Numbered from the stretch's first letter, positions 9,351-18,876 are shown. The stretch is 64,000 nt of DNA from an uncultured Chloroflexota bacterium (GCA_937879875.1 CALFMN010000024.1:7796-71795), one strand, 5' to 3'. Program-made: numbers and translations. The notes: generated from the sequence alone by a model not told the origin.

Positions 9351-10157
9351 TCAGGCGTAACGGTCGGTTCCTGTCTCACGATAGCCGAGCGCATCGATCG
9401 GCAGGGCACTGCCGGTACTGCGTCCGAGCAGCCGCGGCAGTTCGCTCAGGTCGTCGATCTGATACGCCGGCTCAAGTGGAAGCCGTTCGCCGGCGCGGAC
9501 ACGCCGGCCGTTGCGCTTCCAAACCGCCGTCATGCCAATCATCATCGCGCCCTTCACGTCGAGGCTCAACGAGTCGCCGACCATCACGGCCTCCTCCGGC
9601 ACCACACCGAGCGCCGCCAGCGCCGCGAAGAACAGCTCCGGATGGGGTTTGAGCCAGCCCGCGTCGGCTGAGACCGTCACCGCGTCGAAGAACTCGCGCA
9701 GATTGGCGGCGCGCAGTTCGGCGTCGACGGCGGCGGCGCCGAAGGCGTGGTTGACGACCGCGCCGATGCGGAAGCCGGCGGCACGCGCCCAGGCGAGCGT
9801 GGCGTAGGCGTCCGGGAAGACCTGACGTCCAAGCCGCTCCGGTGGCACACAGCAGGCGCGCCAGACCTGTGCGGCCCGATCGTCCAGATCGGCCAGCCCG
9901 AAGCCGCCGATCACCTGGTCGGCAAGGCCGCAGAAGTCCGGCGAGAGCAGCGAGCCCTGGGCTGCCGCCTGCTGCGCCGCGCGCGTCGCATCAAGCAAGG
10001 CCGCGGCGACCAGCGCCAGATCGACGCCCGCGGCCCGCTCACCCAGTACGCAGCGCAACTGACGCGCGGCCAGGCTGGCCTCCAGCCCGGCCGGCGCCGG
10101 TACGGTAGCCTGCCAGAGCGTGTCGCCGAGGTCGAAGAGCAACGCACGAAGCGCCAT
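9351..10157 (-). CDS. HAD-superfamily hydrolase
   Basis: The 268-residue protein starts MALRALLFDLGDTLW. D9 is the expected nucleophile, and D-L-G-D-T (9-13) is the motif I form common in phosphoglycolate-phosphatase-like HAD enzymes. Near the C-terminus, V-M-V-G-D-S-L-S-L-D-V-K-G-A supplies the motif IV acids. The substrate is unknown. The frame remains open upstream to 10334, but that part is made of repeat A2, so the ATG at 10157 is preferred. It is 50 bp upstream of argH and likely cotranscribed with it. Confidence 0.82.
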   Translation of the reverse strand: MALRALLFDLGDTLWQATVPAPAGLEASLAARQLRCVLGERAAGVDLALVAAALLDATRAAQQAAAQGSLLSPDFCGLADQVIGGFGLADLDDRAAQVWRACCVPPERLGRQVFPDAYATLAWARAAGFRIGAVVNHAFGAAAVDAELRAANLREFFDAVTVSADAGWLKPHPELFFAALAALGVVPEEAVMVGDSLSLDVKGAMMIGMTAVWKRNGRRVRAGERLPLEPAYQIDDLSELPRLLGRSTGSALPIDALGYRETGTDRYA

Positions 10158-10216
10158 CGTGCGCTCAGGATAGCGCGGACCGGCAGAACCCGCGATCAAA
10201 CGATGGACGCGTGCCA

Positions 10217-10437
10217 GGGCACCTAACCCCGTCGCGGCTGAAGCTGCGCCTCCCTTCCCGACACGGGAAGGCTTGGGGTTCGAGGACACACATAGGGCTG
10301 GAAGACAAGCCGGCCGTGCCTCCCGCAAGGACACCCCGGCCCCGCCGCCGCCGCACAGTGTTGGGAGCGCTCCGGAAGTCCCTTCCCGGCTCGGGAAGGG
10401 ACAGGTTTCGCTTCAGCGGAACCAGGGTTAGGTGCCC
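10217..10437. repeat. Palindromic intergenic repeat, family A copy 2
   Basis: A 221-bp element between the divergent HAD and acyl-CoA ligase genes. It has a perfect 13-bp terminal inverted repeat (GGGCACCTAACCC and its complement). Its right half closely matches copy 1, including the CCCTTCCCGGCTCGGGAAGGG block and the adjacent GGAGCG segment. A false reading frame through both copies would give similar peptides, so neither should be annotated as a protein. Confidence 0.8.
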
Positions 10438-10492
10438 CGCCGGGGCAACGCGATTGCGATCGCGCTTGACCCCACTGGGCTGCGCCTCCCGC

Positions 10493-10520
10493 TTGACGGA
10501 ACGCACGCAGCGCATAGGCT
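10493..10520 (+). promoter_or_regulatory. Candidate sigma-70 promoter for the acyl-CoA ligase
   Basis: TTGACG (10493-10498) is followed after 16 bases by TAGGCT (10515-10520). This would start transcription about 50 bases before the GTG at 10579. The -10 match is weak, so the call rests on position and the good -35. Confidence 0.4.
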
Positions 10521-10578
10521 GGGATTCAGAGACGCGCCCGCGCAACGGCCCGGACGCGAAACAAGGGAGCGTGTCATC

Positions 10579-12162
10579 GTGGAAGTGCCGCTTTTGGTTT
10601 CGGATTTCCTGCGCCGCGCCGTCGAGCTGTACGGCGACCGCGAGGGCGTGGTCTGCGGCGACGAACGGTTCACCTACGCCGAGTTCGCCGCGCGCGCGAA
10701 CCGGCTCGCCAATGCCCTCTCCGCGCTCAACGTGGCGAAGGGCGACCGTGTCGCCATTCTCAGCCCCAACTGCCACCGTTTTCTCGAAGCGTTCTACGGT
10801 GTGACGGCGATCGGCGCCGTGCTGGTGCCGCTCAACTACCGCCTGGTGCCTTCAGACTTCACCTACATCGTCAACCACGCCGGCGCCGCGGTGTTTCTTG
10901 TAGAGGAGGAACTGGTGCCCGTGGCCGAGGAGATCCGCCCGGCGCTCAGCACGGTGCGCGAGTATGTCATGCTCGGCGGCGCGCCGCGTGACGGCTGGCA
11001 GAGCTACGAGGCGCTGCTGGCCGGAGCCAGCGACGCGGAGCCCGCCGATCCGCGCCTGCTGGAGACCGACCTGGCGACGATCAACTACACCTCCGGCACG
11101 ACGGCGCGGCCGAAGGGCGTGATGATGACGCATCGCAACCTCTACGCCAACGCCTGGAACTCGATCGGTCACCTGCGCGTCTCGCAAGACGACGTGCTGC
11201 TGCACACGCTGCCGATGTTCCACGCCAACGGCTGGGGGACGCCCTTTACGGCCACAGGGATGGGCGCGCGCCACGTCGTGCTGCGCAAGGTCGACGGCGC
11301 CGATATCTTCCGCTTGATTCAGGACGAGGGCGTGACCTGGGCCTGCATGGCGCCGGCAGTGCTGAGCACAATCCTCAACTTCCCCGACCAAGCGCAGTAC
11401 ACGATCCGCACGCGACCGCGGCTGGTCGTCGCCGGCGCGCCGCCGCCCGCGGCCTTCATCAAGCGGCTGCGCGAGGAGTTGGGCTGGGAGTTCATCCAGG
11501 TCTACGGCCTGACGGAAACGGCGCCCTTTTTGACCATCTGCACGCTGCGGCCGGACATGGAAGCGCTGCCGGAAGACGAGCGCTGCCAGATTCTCGCCCG
11601 CGCCGGCGTGCCGATGATCGGCGTGCAAATCAAGGTGGCGGACGCGGAAGGTGCGCCTGTCGCGCCGGACGACGAGCAGATCGGCGAGGTGTTGACCCGC
11701 ACCAACGTGGTGATGGCGGGCTACTGGCGGCAGCCGGCCGAGACGGACAAGGCGATTGAAAACGGCTGGTTCCACACCGGCGACCTCGCCACGGTGAATC
11801 AGTACGGCTATCTCAACATCGTCGACCGTGCCAAGGACGTAATCATCTCCGGCGGGGAGAACATCTCCTCGATCGAGGTCGAGGACGTGCTCTACAAGCA
11901 TCCGGCGGTACTGGAAGCGGCCGTGATCGGCGTGCCCAGCGAGAAGTGGGGCGAGACGCCGCGGGCGCTGATCGTGCCGCGCGAGGGCATGCAGCCGGCT
12001 GAAGCAGAGCTGATCGCCTTCTGCCGCGAACAGATGGCGCACTTCAAAGTGCCGACGAGCATCGAGCTGGTCGAGAAGCTGCCGCGCACGGCCACGGGCA
12101 AGCTGCAGAAGTACGTGCTGCGCGACAAGTACTGGGCCGGCCAGAAGCGGCGCGTGAACTGA
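10579..12162 (+). CDS. AMP-dependent acyl-CoA synthetase/ligase
   Basis: The 527-residue protein is an adenylate-forming enzyme that activates a carboxylic acid with ATP and links it to CoA. The P-loop-like motif YTSGTTARPKG is at 170-180. A later Y-G-L-T-E-T-A motif binds AMP, and the C-terminal G-W-F-H-T-G-D-L and G-K-L-Q-K lysine region completes the fold. The frame is open from 10432, but a GTG at 10579 with AAGGGAGC upstream gives the normal N-terminus. It looks like a medium/long-chain acyl-CoA ligase. The exact acid is unknown. It is a single gene between two intergenic repeats. Confidence 0.88.
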   Translation: MEVPLLVSDFLRRAVELYGDREGVVCGDERFTYAEFAARANRLANALSALNVAKGDRVAILSPNCHRFLEAFYGVTAIGAVLVPLNYRLVPSDFTYIVNHAGAAVFLVEEELVPVAEEIRPALSTVREYVMLGGAPRDGWQSYEALLAGASDAEPADPRLLETDLATINYTSGTTARPKGVMMTHRNLYANAWNSIGHLRVSQDDVLLHTLPMFHANGWGTPFTATGMGARHVVLRKVDGADIFRLIQDEGVTWACMAPAVLSTILNFPDQAQYTIRTRPRLVVAGAPPPAAFIKRLREELGWEFIQVYGLTETAPFLTICTLRPDMEALPEDERCQILARAGVPMIGVQIKVADAEGAPVAPDDEQIGEVLTRTNVVMAGYWRQPAETDKAIENGWFHTGDLATVNQYGYLNIVDRAKDVIISGGENISSIEVEDVLYKHPAVLEAAVIGVPSEKWGETPRALIVPREGMQPAEAELIAFCREQMAHFKVPTSIELVEKLPRTATGKLQKYVLRDKYWAGQKRRVN

Positions 12163-12184
12163 TGGCGAGCCGGCCGCGGCGTTC

Positions 12185-12379
12185 GGCCCTCGCTCCCCCT
12201 CCCCTCTCGCCCAACCGTTGCCATCGCGCAGAGCGCGATTTGGGATGGAGAGAGGGGCGATCCTGTTTGGAGCGATCCATGGAGTCGTTGGGTTAACCGC
12301 AAACTGACTGGAACGCCCAACACCAGATCGTCTCCTTCCCTCCAGGATTGGGGGAAGGAGAGACGAGAGGATGAGGGCC
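12185..12379. repeat. Imperfect inverted intergenic repeat (type B)
   Basis: Between the convergent acyl-CoA ligase and argD lies a 195-bp sequence that begins GGCCCTCGCTCC and ends in the near-complement GAGGATGAGGGCC, with C-rich tracts on the left and GGGGGAAGGAG on the right. The layout resembles family A, but the sequence differs. It could act as a two-way terminator. No gene is seen here. Confidence 0.5.
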
Positions 12380-12394
12380 GACCGCCCAGCCCGC

Positions 12395-13624
12395 CTACTC
12401 TGCCGCCTTGAGCGCCGCCTCGAAGATGCCGAGCGCTTCGTCGATCTCGTCGTCTGTCACCGTCAGCGGCGGCGAGAAGCGCACGACGTTCGCGCGCAGC
12501 ATGTTGACCAGCAGACCGCGCTCAATGCATTGCTTCAACACCTGGTCGGCGATGTCGCTGCTGAACTGCACCGCGCAGAGCAGACCCTTGCCGCGCACCT
12601 CTGCAATCGAGCCATGCCGGTCTTCCAGGCTATGCAGCCCCTTCATCAGCCGCTCGCCCTTGCGCGCGACTTCCGTCGGCAGGTCGTTGTCGATGACAAA
12701 CTTCAGCACCGAGTAGCCGGTCGCCGTCGCCAGCGGGTTGCCGCCGAAGGTCGATCCATGATCGCCGGGCACGAAGCAGGCCGCTACCGGCTCCTTCGCC
12801 AGCAGGGCGCCGATCGGCACGCCGCCCGCCAGCCCCTTGGCCAGCGTCATGATCTCCGGCTCAACGCCATACTGCTCGTAGGCCCAGAGCGTGCCGGTGC
12901 GGCCGACGCCGGTCTGCACCTCATCGAGAATCAGCAGCACGTTCTGCTCATCGCACAGCCGGCGCACGGAGGACAGGTAGTCTTCGGACGGCATGTTGAC
13001 GCCGCCCTCGCCCTGAATCGGCTCAAGCAGGATGGCGCAGGTGCGCGGCGTTACGGCGGCGCGCAACGCCTCGATGTCGTTGAAAGGCACAACCACAAAG
13101 CCTTCGGGCAGCGGCGCGAACGGCTGCTTGTAGCGCTCGGTGCCGCTCGCGGTGATCGCCGCCAGCGTGCGGCCGTGGAAGCCGTTCGCCGTGCTGATGA
13201 TCTCGCTGGCGCCCTGCTTGTGCATGCCGCCCCATTTGCGCGCCAGCTTGATCGCCGCCTCGTTCGCTTCGGCGCCGCTGTTGCAGAACCAGGCGCGGTC
13301 GAGCGCCGAATGCTGCACCAGCAGCTCCGCGAGCTGGACCTGCGGCTCGCTGAAAAAGACGTTCGAGATATGGATCAGCGTGTCGGCCTGCGCCTTGATC
13401 GCGTCGACGACCGCCGGGTGCCGGTGGCCGAGCGAATTGGTAGCGATGCCGGCCACGAAATCCAGATAACGCCGGCCCTCCACGTCGTAGACGGCGGTGC
13501 CGTCGCCACGCGCGATCGTGAGCGGCACGCGCTTCGCCGCCTGAAAGAACACCGCGGCTTCGCGCTGCTGCCAGTCCGCGCTGGAGCCGGTGCCGGCGGG
13601 GTGAGTAGTGGAAGTTGAAGTCAT
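12395..13624 (-). CDS. argD: Acetylornithine aminotransferase
   Basis: The 409-residue class III PLP aminotransferase converts N-acetylglutamate semialdehyde to N-acetylornithine with glutamate as amino donor. Visible features are the G-A-E-A-N-E-A-A segment that holds PLP phosphate (118-125), L-D-E-V-Q-T-G-V-G-R-T-G with the PLP-stacking Asp (D234), and the Schiff-base lysine in L-A-K-G-L-A-G-G-V-P (K263). Length fits ArgD. It is the last gene of the leftward argC-J-B-UPF0182-argD run, 70 bp after the UPF0182 gene, which supports argD over other class III transaminases. Confidence 0.92.
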   Translation of the reverse strand: MTSTSTTHPAGTGSSADWQQREAAVFFQAAKRVPLTIARGDGTAVYDVEGRRYLDFVAGIATNSLGHRHPAVVDAIKAQADTLIHISNVFFSEPQVQLAELLVQHSALDRAWFCNSGAEANEAAIKLARKWGGMHKQGASEIISTANGFHGRTLAAITASGTERYKQPFAPLPEGFVVVPFNDIEALRAAVTPRTCAILLEPIQGEGGVNMPSEDYLSSVRRLCDEQNVLLILDEVQTGVGRTGTLWAYEQYGVEPEIMTLAKGLAGGVPIGALLAKEPVAACFVPGDHGSTFGGNPLATATGYSVLKFVIDNDLPTEVARKGERLMKGLHSLEDRHGSIAEVRGKGLLCAVQFSSDIADQVLKQCIERGLLVNMLRANVVRFSPPLTVTDDEIDEALGIFEAALKAAE

Positions 13625-13694
13625 CGTCGCTGCTCCCAGTGCTGCGTCTGCGGGCCAGTGTACGCCCTTGCAGAACCCATGCGGTTGGTTCGAA

Positions 13695-16631
13695 CTAGCG
13701 TGGTGCGGGCGACGCCGTCGGCTGAACGATGAGCTGATTCAGCCGGTTCAGCGCCGCCTGCAGACGGGCTTCCTCTTCGCCGTACCCGGCGAAGTCGCCG
13801 TTACGCAGCCGTTGCTGCGCCTGCGCGTTCGCATCGGCGGCCTCACGGATCAGGCCGGGAATGTCGGTAGCCGTCGGCATTACCGACGTGATCGGCGGCA
13901 GCGGCGCGCTGGCGGGGGCGGTACCGGCGGGCGCCGGCGAAGCTGACGGCCCAGGCGTTGCCGAGGACGAGGGCTGCCCGTTGTTACTCCCGCTGCTCTG
14001 GGCGGCGGCGGCGGCCGCGCTCGCGGCAAAACTGCTGAAGGTGTAGGTCGGCGGCGTTTCACCGACGGCGGCGGCGAGCGCCTGGCTCAGCGACGGCTCC
14101 ATGAAGACTTTGCCCGCCGCGTAGACGATGACCGCGACCACCGCGGGCTTCGGATTCTGATCGGCCTCCAGATAGATCGGCTCGACATAAATGTACGACT
14201 GATTGATTGGAATCATCAGCAAGTTGCCGCGCTGCACGTGCGAGCCCTGCTGGTTCAGCAAGGTGAGCTTCTGCGAGATCTCCGGCTGGGCATCGATGCT
14301 CGACTGCACCTGCACCGGACCGGCGATCACCTGGCCGGATGGGAAGCGGAACACCTGCAGCTGGCCGTAGTTCGGCGCATCCATGCGCGCCGCCATCAGC
14401 GCGATCGCGTTCGGTTTGTTTGCCGGCGTGAACGGGCGGATCAGCACGAACTCCTGCTGCTGCTCGCCGGGCAGACGCATGATCAGGTAGTACGGGTCTA
14501 GGTCTTTGGCCGAGCCGCCGGTGCCTTCCTGCGGCGTGGCCCACTGGTCCTGCTTGCCGTAGAACACGCTCGGATCGGTCATATGATACGTGCGGTAGAC
14601 GTCCGACTGGATGCGGAAGAGGTCCTCTGGATAGCGAATATGGCCGCGCAGCGAGCCGGGCATCGAATCGAACGGCTTGAACAGCGAGGGGTAAATCTTC
14701 TGATACGTTTTCGCGACCGGATCGCTCGGATCGACGAGGTAGAACGTCACATCGCCGGTGTAGGCGTCGACCACAATTTTGACGCTGTTGCGGATGTAGT
14801 TGAGGCCGGCGCCGGTGTCTTCGGAATAGGGGAAGCTGTCCGATGTCGTGAAAGCGTCCTGCAGCCAGTAGAGCTTGCCGTCCGCGATCACGAGATAGGG
14901 ATCTTTGTCCAGCGTCAAGAACGGCGCGATGTGCGAGATGCGGTCGCTGAGCGTGCGCCGATAGAGCAGTTTGCTCTGCCCGGTGATCTGCCCGCTGATC
15001 AGCAGGTTGGTATCGCCGAACTCCCAGGCATAAATCAGCCGGCGGAAGAACGAGCCAATGCCCACGCCGCCGTTGCCGTTATAGCGCGTCTCCTGCTGTG
15101 TGCCGGTGTTGTCATCGTAATCGATCTCCGCCTGCTTCGCTCCGACGATCTCGTACTCTTTGGTCTGCTGGCCGTAGTAAATGCGCGGCTGATCGATCGC
15201 CGGCTGGCCCTGCGGCGGGATGTTTTGCAGGTTGTAGGCGGGCAGGCCGAAGGCATCAACCTGATTGACCGGGTTCATCACGGCGCCGTAGCCGTGCGTG
15301 TAGCGTGTGTGCACGTTGACCCAGGTGCGGGCGCTCGGCTGCAGGCCGTCCTGTGACAACTCCCGCGCTCCGAGAGTGACCTCGGTCGTCGTGCCGTTGA
15401 GGGGGTAGCGATCCACATCCACGTCGTCGAAGACGTAATACTGCTGGATCTCCTGCTGCTGTTTGTACGTCTGGATCTCGTAGCGCGGGTCCCAGAGACG
15501 GATATTGTCGATCGTCGCCTGATCCTGGCTGAGCGTCTGGCGAGTGATGTCGCTGCTGGCCTGAAACTGTTGCAAGTCCACGTTTTGCAGGTTGAAGGCC
15601 GTGCGCGTGCCGTCGATGTTGCGCTGAATGTACGGTGACTCTTTCGCCAGCTCGTTCGGATCGACGTTCAGGCGCTGCACGGCGGCAGGATAGATGCCGA
15701 GCAGCGCGATGGCGGCGACGATCCAGGCGCCGACGCCCGCGCCGGCCACGATCAGGCTGTGCCGGAACACCGACCAGAGTACGCAGACCGCGGCGGCCAC
15801 GGCGAAGACCATGAGGATGTAATAGCCCGGAATGCGCGCGTGGATGTCGGTGTACGTCGCGCCTTCCACGACTCCGTTTTTGGTGATCGCCAGGGTGTAG
15901 ATATCCAGCCGGTAGCGCACGATGAAGATCACAAGCAGCAGCAGCGCGAGGCCGCCGACGTGCGCCTTGATCGCGCGGCTGAGCCGGATCTCGAAGTTTT
16001 GCAGGCTGATCACGAACGCGTAGACGCCGATTACCGCGAGCAGCGTGACGATCGCCACGCCCAGCAGCCAGTCGAAGATCGCCCACAGACCGGGCAGGGT
16101 GAACATGTAGAAGCCCGGGTCCATGTGGAAGGCCGGGTCGCTGCCGCCGAAGCTGGTGCCGTTGATCAGCCGCAGCCAGGTATCCCACTCGCTCGACGCG
16201 ACCGACCCGAACACGATCGCCAGGAAGATCGAGCCGGCGACCGCGACGATCGTAACGATGCGTTTCAGCGTCGCCGGCTCGACCTCGGCGATGAAGCTCT
16301 CTTCGAGGCCGGCGGGCGCCAGGCGGCGCGCCAGCCAGAGATTGCCGGCGATGAACGCCAGAAAAAGCAACGCGCCGGCGAAGAAGAGGACCGTCTTGGT
16401 GATGAGCTGTGTGTTGTATACCGAAGCGAAGCCCAGGCTGTCGAACCAGAGATAGTCGGCGTACAGCCCCTTGCCGACTGACGCGAGGGCAAACAGGACG
16501 ATCAGCGCCGCGACGACTGCCAGCCAGCGGATCGCATGGAACGAGGGCAACTGGTCGCGCCCGACCCGGAACGGAATCGGGGGCGGCCCCAGTCCCTCGC
16601 GGTCTTCTCTCGGCGGGTCGCCGGACGCCAC
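13695..16631 (-). CDS. UPF0182 family large membrane protein
   Basis: The 978-residue protein has about seven hydrophobic segments in the first 330 residues, followed by a large soluble domain with Y-P-L-N-G, H-T-R-Y-T-H-G-Y-G and D-R-I-S-H-I-A-P-F-L segments. This is the layout of UPF0182, a family found mainly in actinobacteria, Chloroflexota and cyanobacteria. The soluble part is probably outside the cell. The C-terminal 130 residues are rich in Ala, Ser and Pro and end in a short coiled-coil-like stretch. Function is unknown. It lies 22 bp after argB and before argD, so it is likely cotranscribed with arginine genes. Confidence 0.88.
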   Translation of the reverse strand: MASGDPPREDREGLGPPPIPFRVGRDQLPSFHAIRWLAVVAALIVLFALASVGKGLYADYLWFDSLGFASVYNTQLITKTVLFFAGALLFLAFIAGNLWLARRLAPAGLEESFIAEVEPATLKRIVTIVAVAGSIFLAIVFGSVASSEWDTWLRLINGTSFGGSDPAFHMDPGFYMFTLPGLWAIFDWLLGVAIVTLLAVIGVYAFVISLQNFEIRLSRAIKAHVGGLALLLLVIFIVRYRLDIYTLAITKNGVVEGATYTDIHARIPGYYILMVFAVAAAVCVLWSVFRHSLIVAGAGVGAWIVAAIALLGIYPAAVQRLNVDPNELAKESPYIQRNIDGTRTAFNLQNVDLQQFQASSDITRQTLSQDQATIDNIRLWDPRYEIQTYKQQQEIQQYYVFDDVDVDRYPLNGTTTEVTLGARELSQDGLQPSARTWVNVHTRYTHGYGAVMNPVNQVDAFGLPAYNLQNIPPQGQPAIDQPRIYYGQQTKEYEIVGAKQAEIDYDDNTGTQQETRYNGNGGVGIGSFFRRLIYAWEFGDTNLLISGQITGQSKLLYRRTLSDRISHIAPFLTLDKDPYLVIADGKLYWLQDAFTTSDSFPYSEDTGAGLNYIRNSVKIVVDAYTGDVTFYLVDPSDPVAKTYQKIYPSLFKPFDSMPGSLRGHIRYPEDLFRIQSDVYRTYHMTDPSVFYGKQDQWATPQEGTGGSAKDLDPYYLIMRLPGEQQQEFVLIRPFTPANKPNAIALMAARMDAPNYGQLQVFRFPSGQVIAGPVQVQSSIDAQPEISQKLTLLNQQGSHVQRGNLLMIPINQSYIYVEPIYLEADQNPKPAVVAVIVYAAGKVFMEPSLSQALAAAVGETPPTYTFSSFAASAAAAAAQSSGSNNGQPSSSATPGPSASPAPAGTAPASAPLPPITSVMPTATDIPGLIREAADANAQAQQRLRNGDFAGYGEEEARLQAALNRLNQLIVQPTASPAPR

Positions 16632-16653
16632 TGCTCGCTCCTTCGGTTCGCCG

Positions 16654-17469
16654 TCAGGCGAAGACCGTACCGGCCGGCTCGGGTGCCATCGCGCCGAGCA
16701 ACGCGTGGGGAAGGCGGCCGTCGACGATCACGGGGCGCGAGCCGGCCACCGCCGCGGTCAGGCAGGCATCGATCTTCGGCAGCATACCGCCCTTCAGCAC
16801 GCCCGCCTCACGCAGCCGCAGGCACGCTGCCGCGTCGATCCGCTCGATGCGCCTGCCGTCGCCGTCCAACACGCCTGGCACGTCGGTGAGAAAGATCAGC
16901 CGCGCGCCGGGCAGTGCCGCCGCGATCTCGCCCGCCACCGTGTCGCCGTTCACGTTCAGGAGTTGCGCCGAACCGCGCTGCACGGCGATCGGCGCAATTA
17001 CTGGCAGCAACCCGGCGTCGAGCAGCGCCGCGATCGTGCCGGTGCCCACCTGGCGCACAGCGCCGACGAAGCCGAGCGCGGGATTGTCGATCTCAGCCAC
17101 GAGCACACCGCCGTCGGGTCCGCAAAGACCGAGCGCCGGCACACCCAGGCAGCCGAGCTGCGCGACCAGCCGCTTGTTGATCACGCCGGCAAGCACGGCC
17201 ACGACCACGTCGATCGCGGCTGCATCGGTGACGCGCAGGCCATCGACGAAATGAGACGGCACCTGGTGGATGCCAAGCCAGCGCGTGATCTCGGCGCCGC
17301 CGCCGTGCACGATCAGCACGCGCCTGCCGTCGCGGTGCAACGCCGCCGCATCTGCCAGCGTCGTATCGCCCAAGCCGAAGGTGCTGCCGCCGATCTTGAC
17401 GACGACCGTCTCCGCTGCCGACAACCCTGCCCCACCCTCCAACGCCCGCCGCGGCATAGCATCCGCCAT
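16654..17469 (-). CDS. argB: Acetylglutamate kinase
   Basis: The protein phosphorylates N-acetylglutamate, the second step of arginine synthesis. The amino-acid-kinase fold is shown by V-V-V-K-I-G-G-S (22-29, catalytic Lys 25), the H-G-G-G loop (55-58), L-L-N-V-N-G-D-T-V-A-G and F-L-T-D-V-P-G-V. The ATG at 17469 gives 271 residues. A TTG at 17424, with GGAGGG upstream, gives 256 residues, closer to the family norm, and may be the true start. The frame is open further upstream into argJ, but that is overlap. Gene order argJ-argB-UPF0182 supports one operon. Confidence 0.92.
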   Translation of the reverse strand: MADAMPRRALEGGAGLSAAETVVVKIGGSTFGLGDTTLADAAALHRDGRRVLIVHGGGAEITRWLGIHQVPSHFVDGLRVTDAAAIDVVVAVLAGVINKRLVAQLGCLGVPALGLCGPDGGVLVAEIDNPALGFVGAVRQVGTGTIAALLDAGLLPVIAPIAVQRGSAQLLNVNGDTVAGEIAAALPGARLIFLTDVPGVLDGDGRRIERIDAAACLRLREAGVLKGGMLPKIDACLTAAVAGSRPVIVDGRLPHALLGAMAPEPAGTVFA

Positions 17470-17564
17470 TTGGGCGCCGCCGTCTATCAGATGGTTTCGA
17501 AGCCGGCTCGCAGCCCCGCAGTTGAGTGTCCAATGGCGCCCGATCGCCGGTTTCGCAACCATGT

Positions 17565-18788
17565 CTATGTCGTGTACTCGGCGTTGATGCGTACGTACTC
17601 CTCGGTGAGGTCGCAACCCCAGGCCGTGGCCGCGGCATCGCCCACGCCGAGATGCGCCGCGATCACGACCTCCGGTCCTTTGAGCGCGGCGAGCGCCGTC
17701 TGCTCGTCCACCGCACGCGGGGCGCCGCAGGCATAGGCTACCACGTCGCCGATGCGCACTTCGGCCTTGTCGAGGTCGATGGCGACGTAGCTGCGGCCGA
17801 TCGCCATCATCACGCGCCCCCAGTTGAAGTCGTTGCCGTAGACCGCCGACTTCATCAGCGGCGAGACCGACACGGTTCTGGCGGCACGCCGCGCCTCCTC
17901 GACGTTCGCGGCGCCGCTGACGCGCACCTCGATCAACTTGGACGCGCCCTCGCCGTCTGCCGCGATCTGCCGCGCCAGGCTGCGCGAGACGGCGAACAGC
18001 GCCGTGCGCAGCGCCTCGGCGCCGGCGCTGCCCGGCGCGAACGGCTCCCCGCCGCCCGCGCCATTGGCGAGCAAGACCACGGTGTCGCTGGTGCTCGTGT
18101 CGCCGTCCACGCTGACCATATTGAACGTTTCGTCCACGGCCGAGCGCAGCAGCGGGCGCACCAGCGCGGGCGCCACCGGCGCATCGGTGGTGAGAAAGCC
18201 GAACATCGTGCCCATGTCCGGGTGGATCATGCCTGAGCCTTTGGCGATGCCGCCGACGTGATAGCGGCGCCCCTCGGTCTCGAAGGCGACGGCAGCGTGC
18301 TTCGGCTTCGTGTCTGTGGTCATGATCGCGCGGGCGAGGTCCATGCCGCCGTCAGGATTGAGTGCGATCGCCGTGATGCCGCGTTCGATGCGGTCCATGG
18401 GTAACTGCCAGCCGATCACGCCGGTAGACGCGACGAGCACCTCGCTGGCGGCGATACCGAGTTTATGCCCTGCCTGCTGGGCCATTTCGCGCGCGGCACG
18501 CATCCCCTCGCCCCCGGTTGCCACATTGGCAATGCCGGAGTTGGCGACGATCGCCCGGGCCGATCCGTCGGCCAGATGCTCTTTCGAAACGACGACCGGC
18601 GCGCCGACCACGCTGCTCTTCGTGAACATGCCGGCCGCAGCACAGGCTTGCTCGGAGAAGAGCAGGCCGATGTCGTGCCGGTCTTCGTCCTGATACTTCA
18701 CGCCGGCATGGGCGGCGCCGGCCACGAAGCCGGCGGGGGTGGTAACGCTGCCGTTCGGGATCTCGTGCATGATTACGGTTGCCTCCAT
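17565..18788 (-). CDS. argJ: Glutamate N-acetyltransferase / amino-acid N-acetyltransferase
   Basis: The 407-residue ArgJ moves the acetyl group from acetylornithine to glutamate, and in bifunctional forms also uses acetyl-CoA. The self-cleavage site is seen at K-G-S-G-M-I-H-P-D-M-G-T-M (183-195). T194 would become the nucleophile of the beta chain. In most relatives the residue before it is Ala, and Gly here is a conservative change. The S-T-G-V-I-G oxyanion region lies near 121-126. With argC upstream and argB downstream this forms the cyclic acetyl pathway. Sequence alone does not tell whether it is bifunctional. Confidence 0.95.
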   Translation of the reverse strand: MEATVIMHEIPNGSVTTPAGFVAGAAHAGVKYQDEDRHDIGLLFSEQACAAAGMFTKSSVVGAPVVVSKEHLADGSARAIVANSGIANVATGGEGMRAAREMAQQAGHKLGIAASEVLVASTGVIGWQLPMDRIERGITAIALNPDGGMDLARAIMTTDTKPKHAAVAFETEGRRYHVGGIAKGSGMIHPDMGTMFGFLTTDAPVAPALVRPLLRSAVDETFNMVSVDGDTSTSDTVVLLANGAGGGEPFAPGSAGAEALRTALFAVSRSLARQIAADGEGASKLIEVRVSGAANVEEARRAARTVSVSPLMKSAVYGNDFNWGRVMMAIGRSYVAIDLDKAEVRIGDVVAYACGAPRAVDEQTALAALKGPEVVIAAHLGVGDAAATAWGCDLTEEYVRINAEYTT

Positions 18789-18834
18789 GGATAGCTCGGA
18801 CAGTGGCTGCCGGCGCGTCGATCGCAGGAAAACA

Positions 18835-18876
18835 GCGCGGCGGCAACGGATTGTTCGATGCTCGTTGCCGCCGCGC
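18835..18876 (-). terminator. Hairpin with T-run between argC and argJ
   Basis: A perfect 14-bp stem (GCGCGGCGGCAACG and its complement) with a 14-base loop sits in the 112-bp argC-argJ gap. On the transcribed strand it is followed by TGTTTTCC. It could be a partial intrinsic terminator that lowers argJ expression, or an mRNA-stabilising hairpin. The loop is larger than usual for a terminator. Confidence 0.5.

Noticed and set aside
10165..10776. Leftward open frame across repeat A2
   Set aside because: Its similarity to the frame at 167-484 is due to the shared DNA repeat, not to a protein family.
15759..16481. Rightward open frame opposite the UPF0182 gene
   Set aside because: Charged, low-complexity product in antisense to a conserved membrane protein; no ribosome site.
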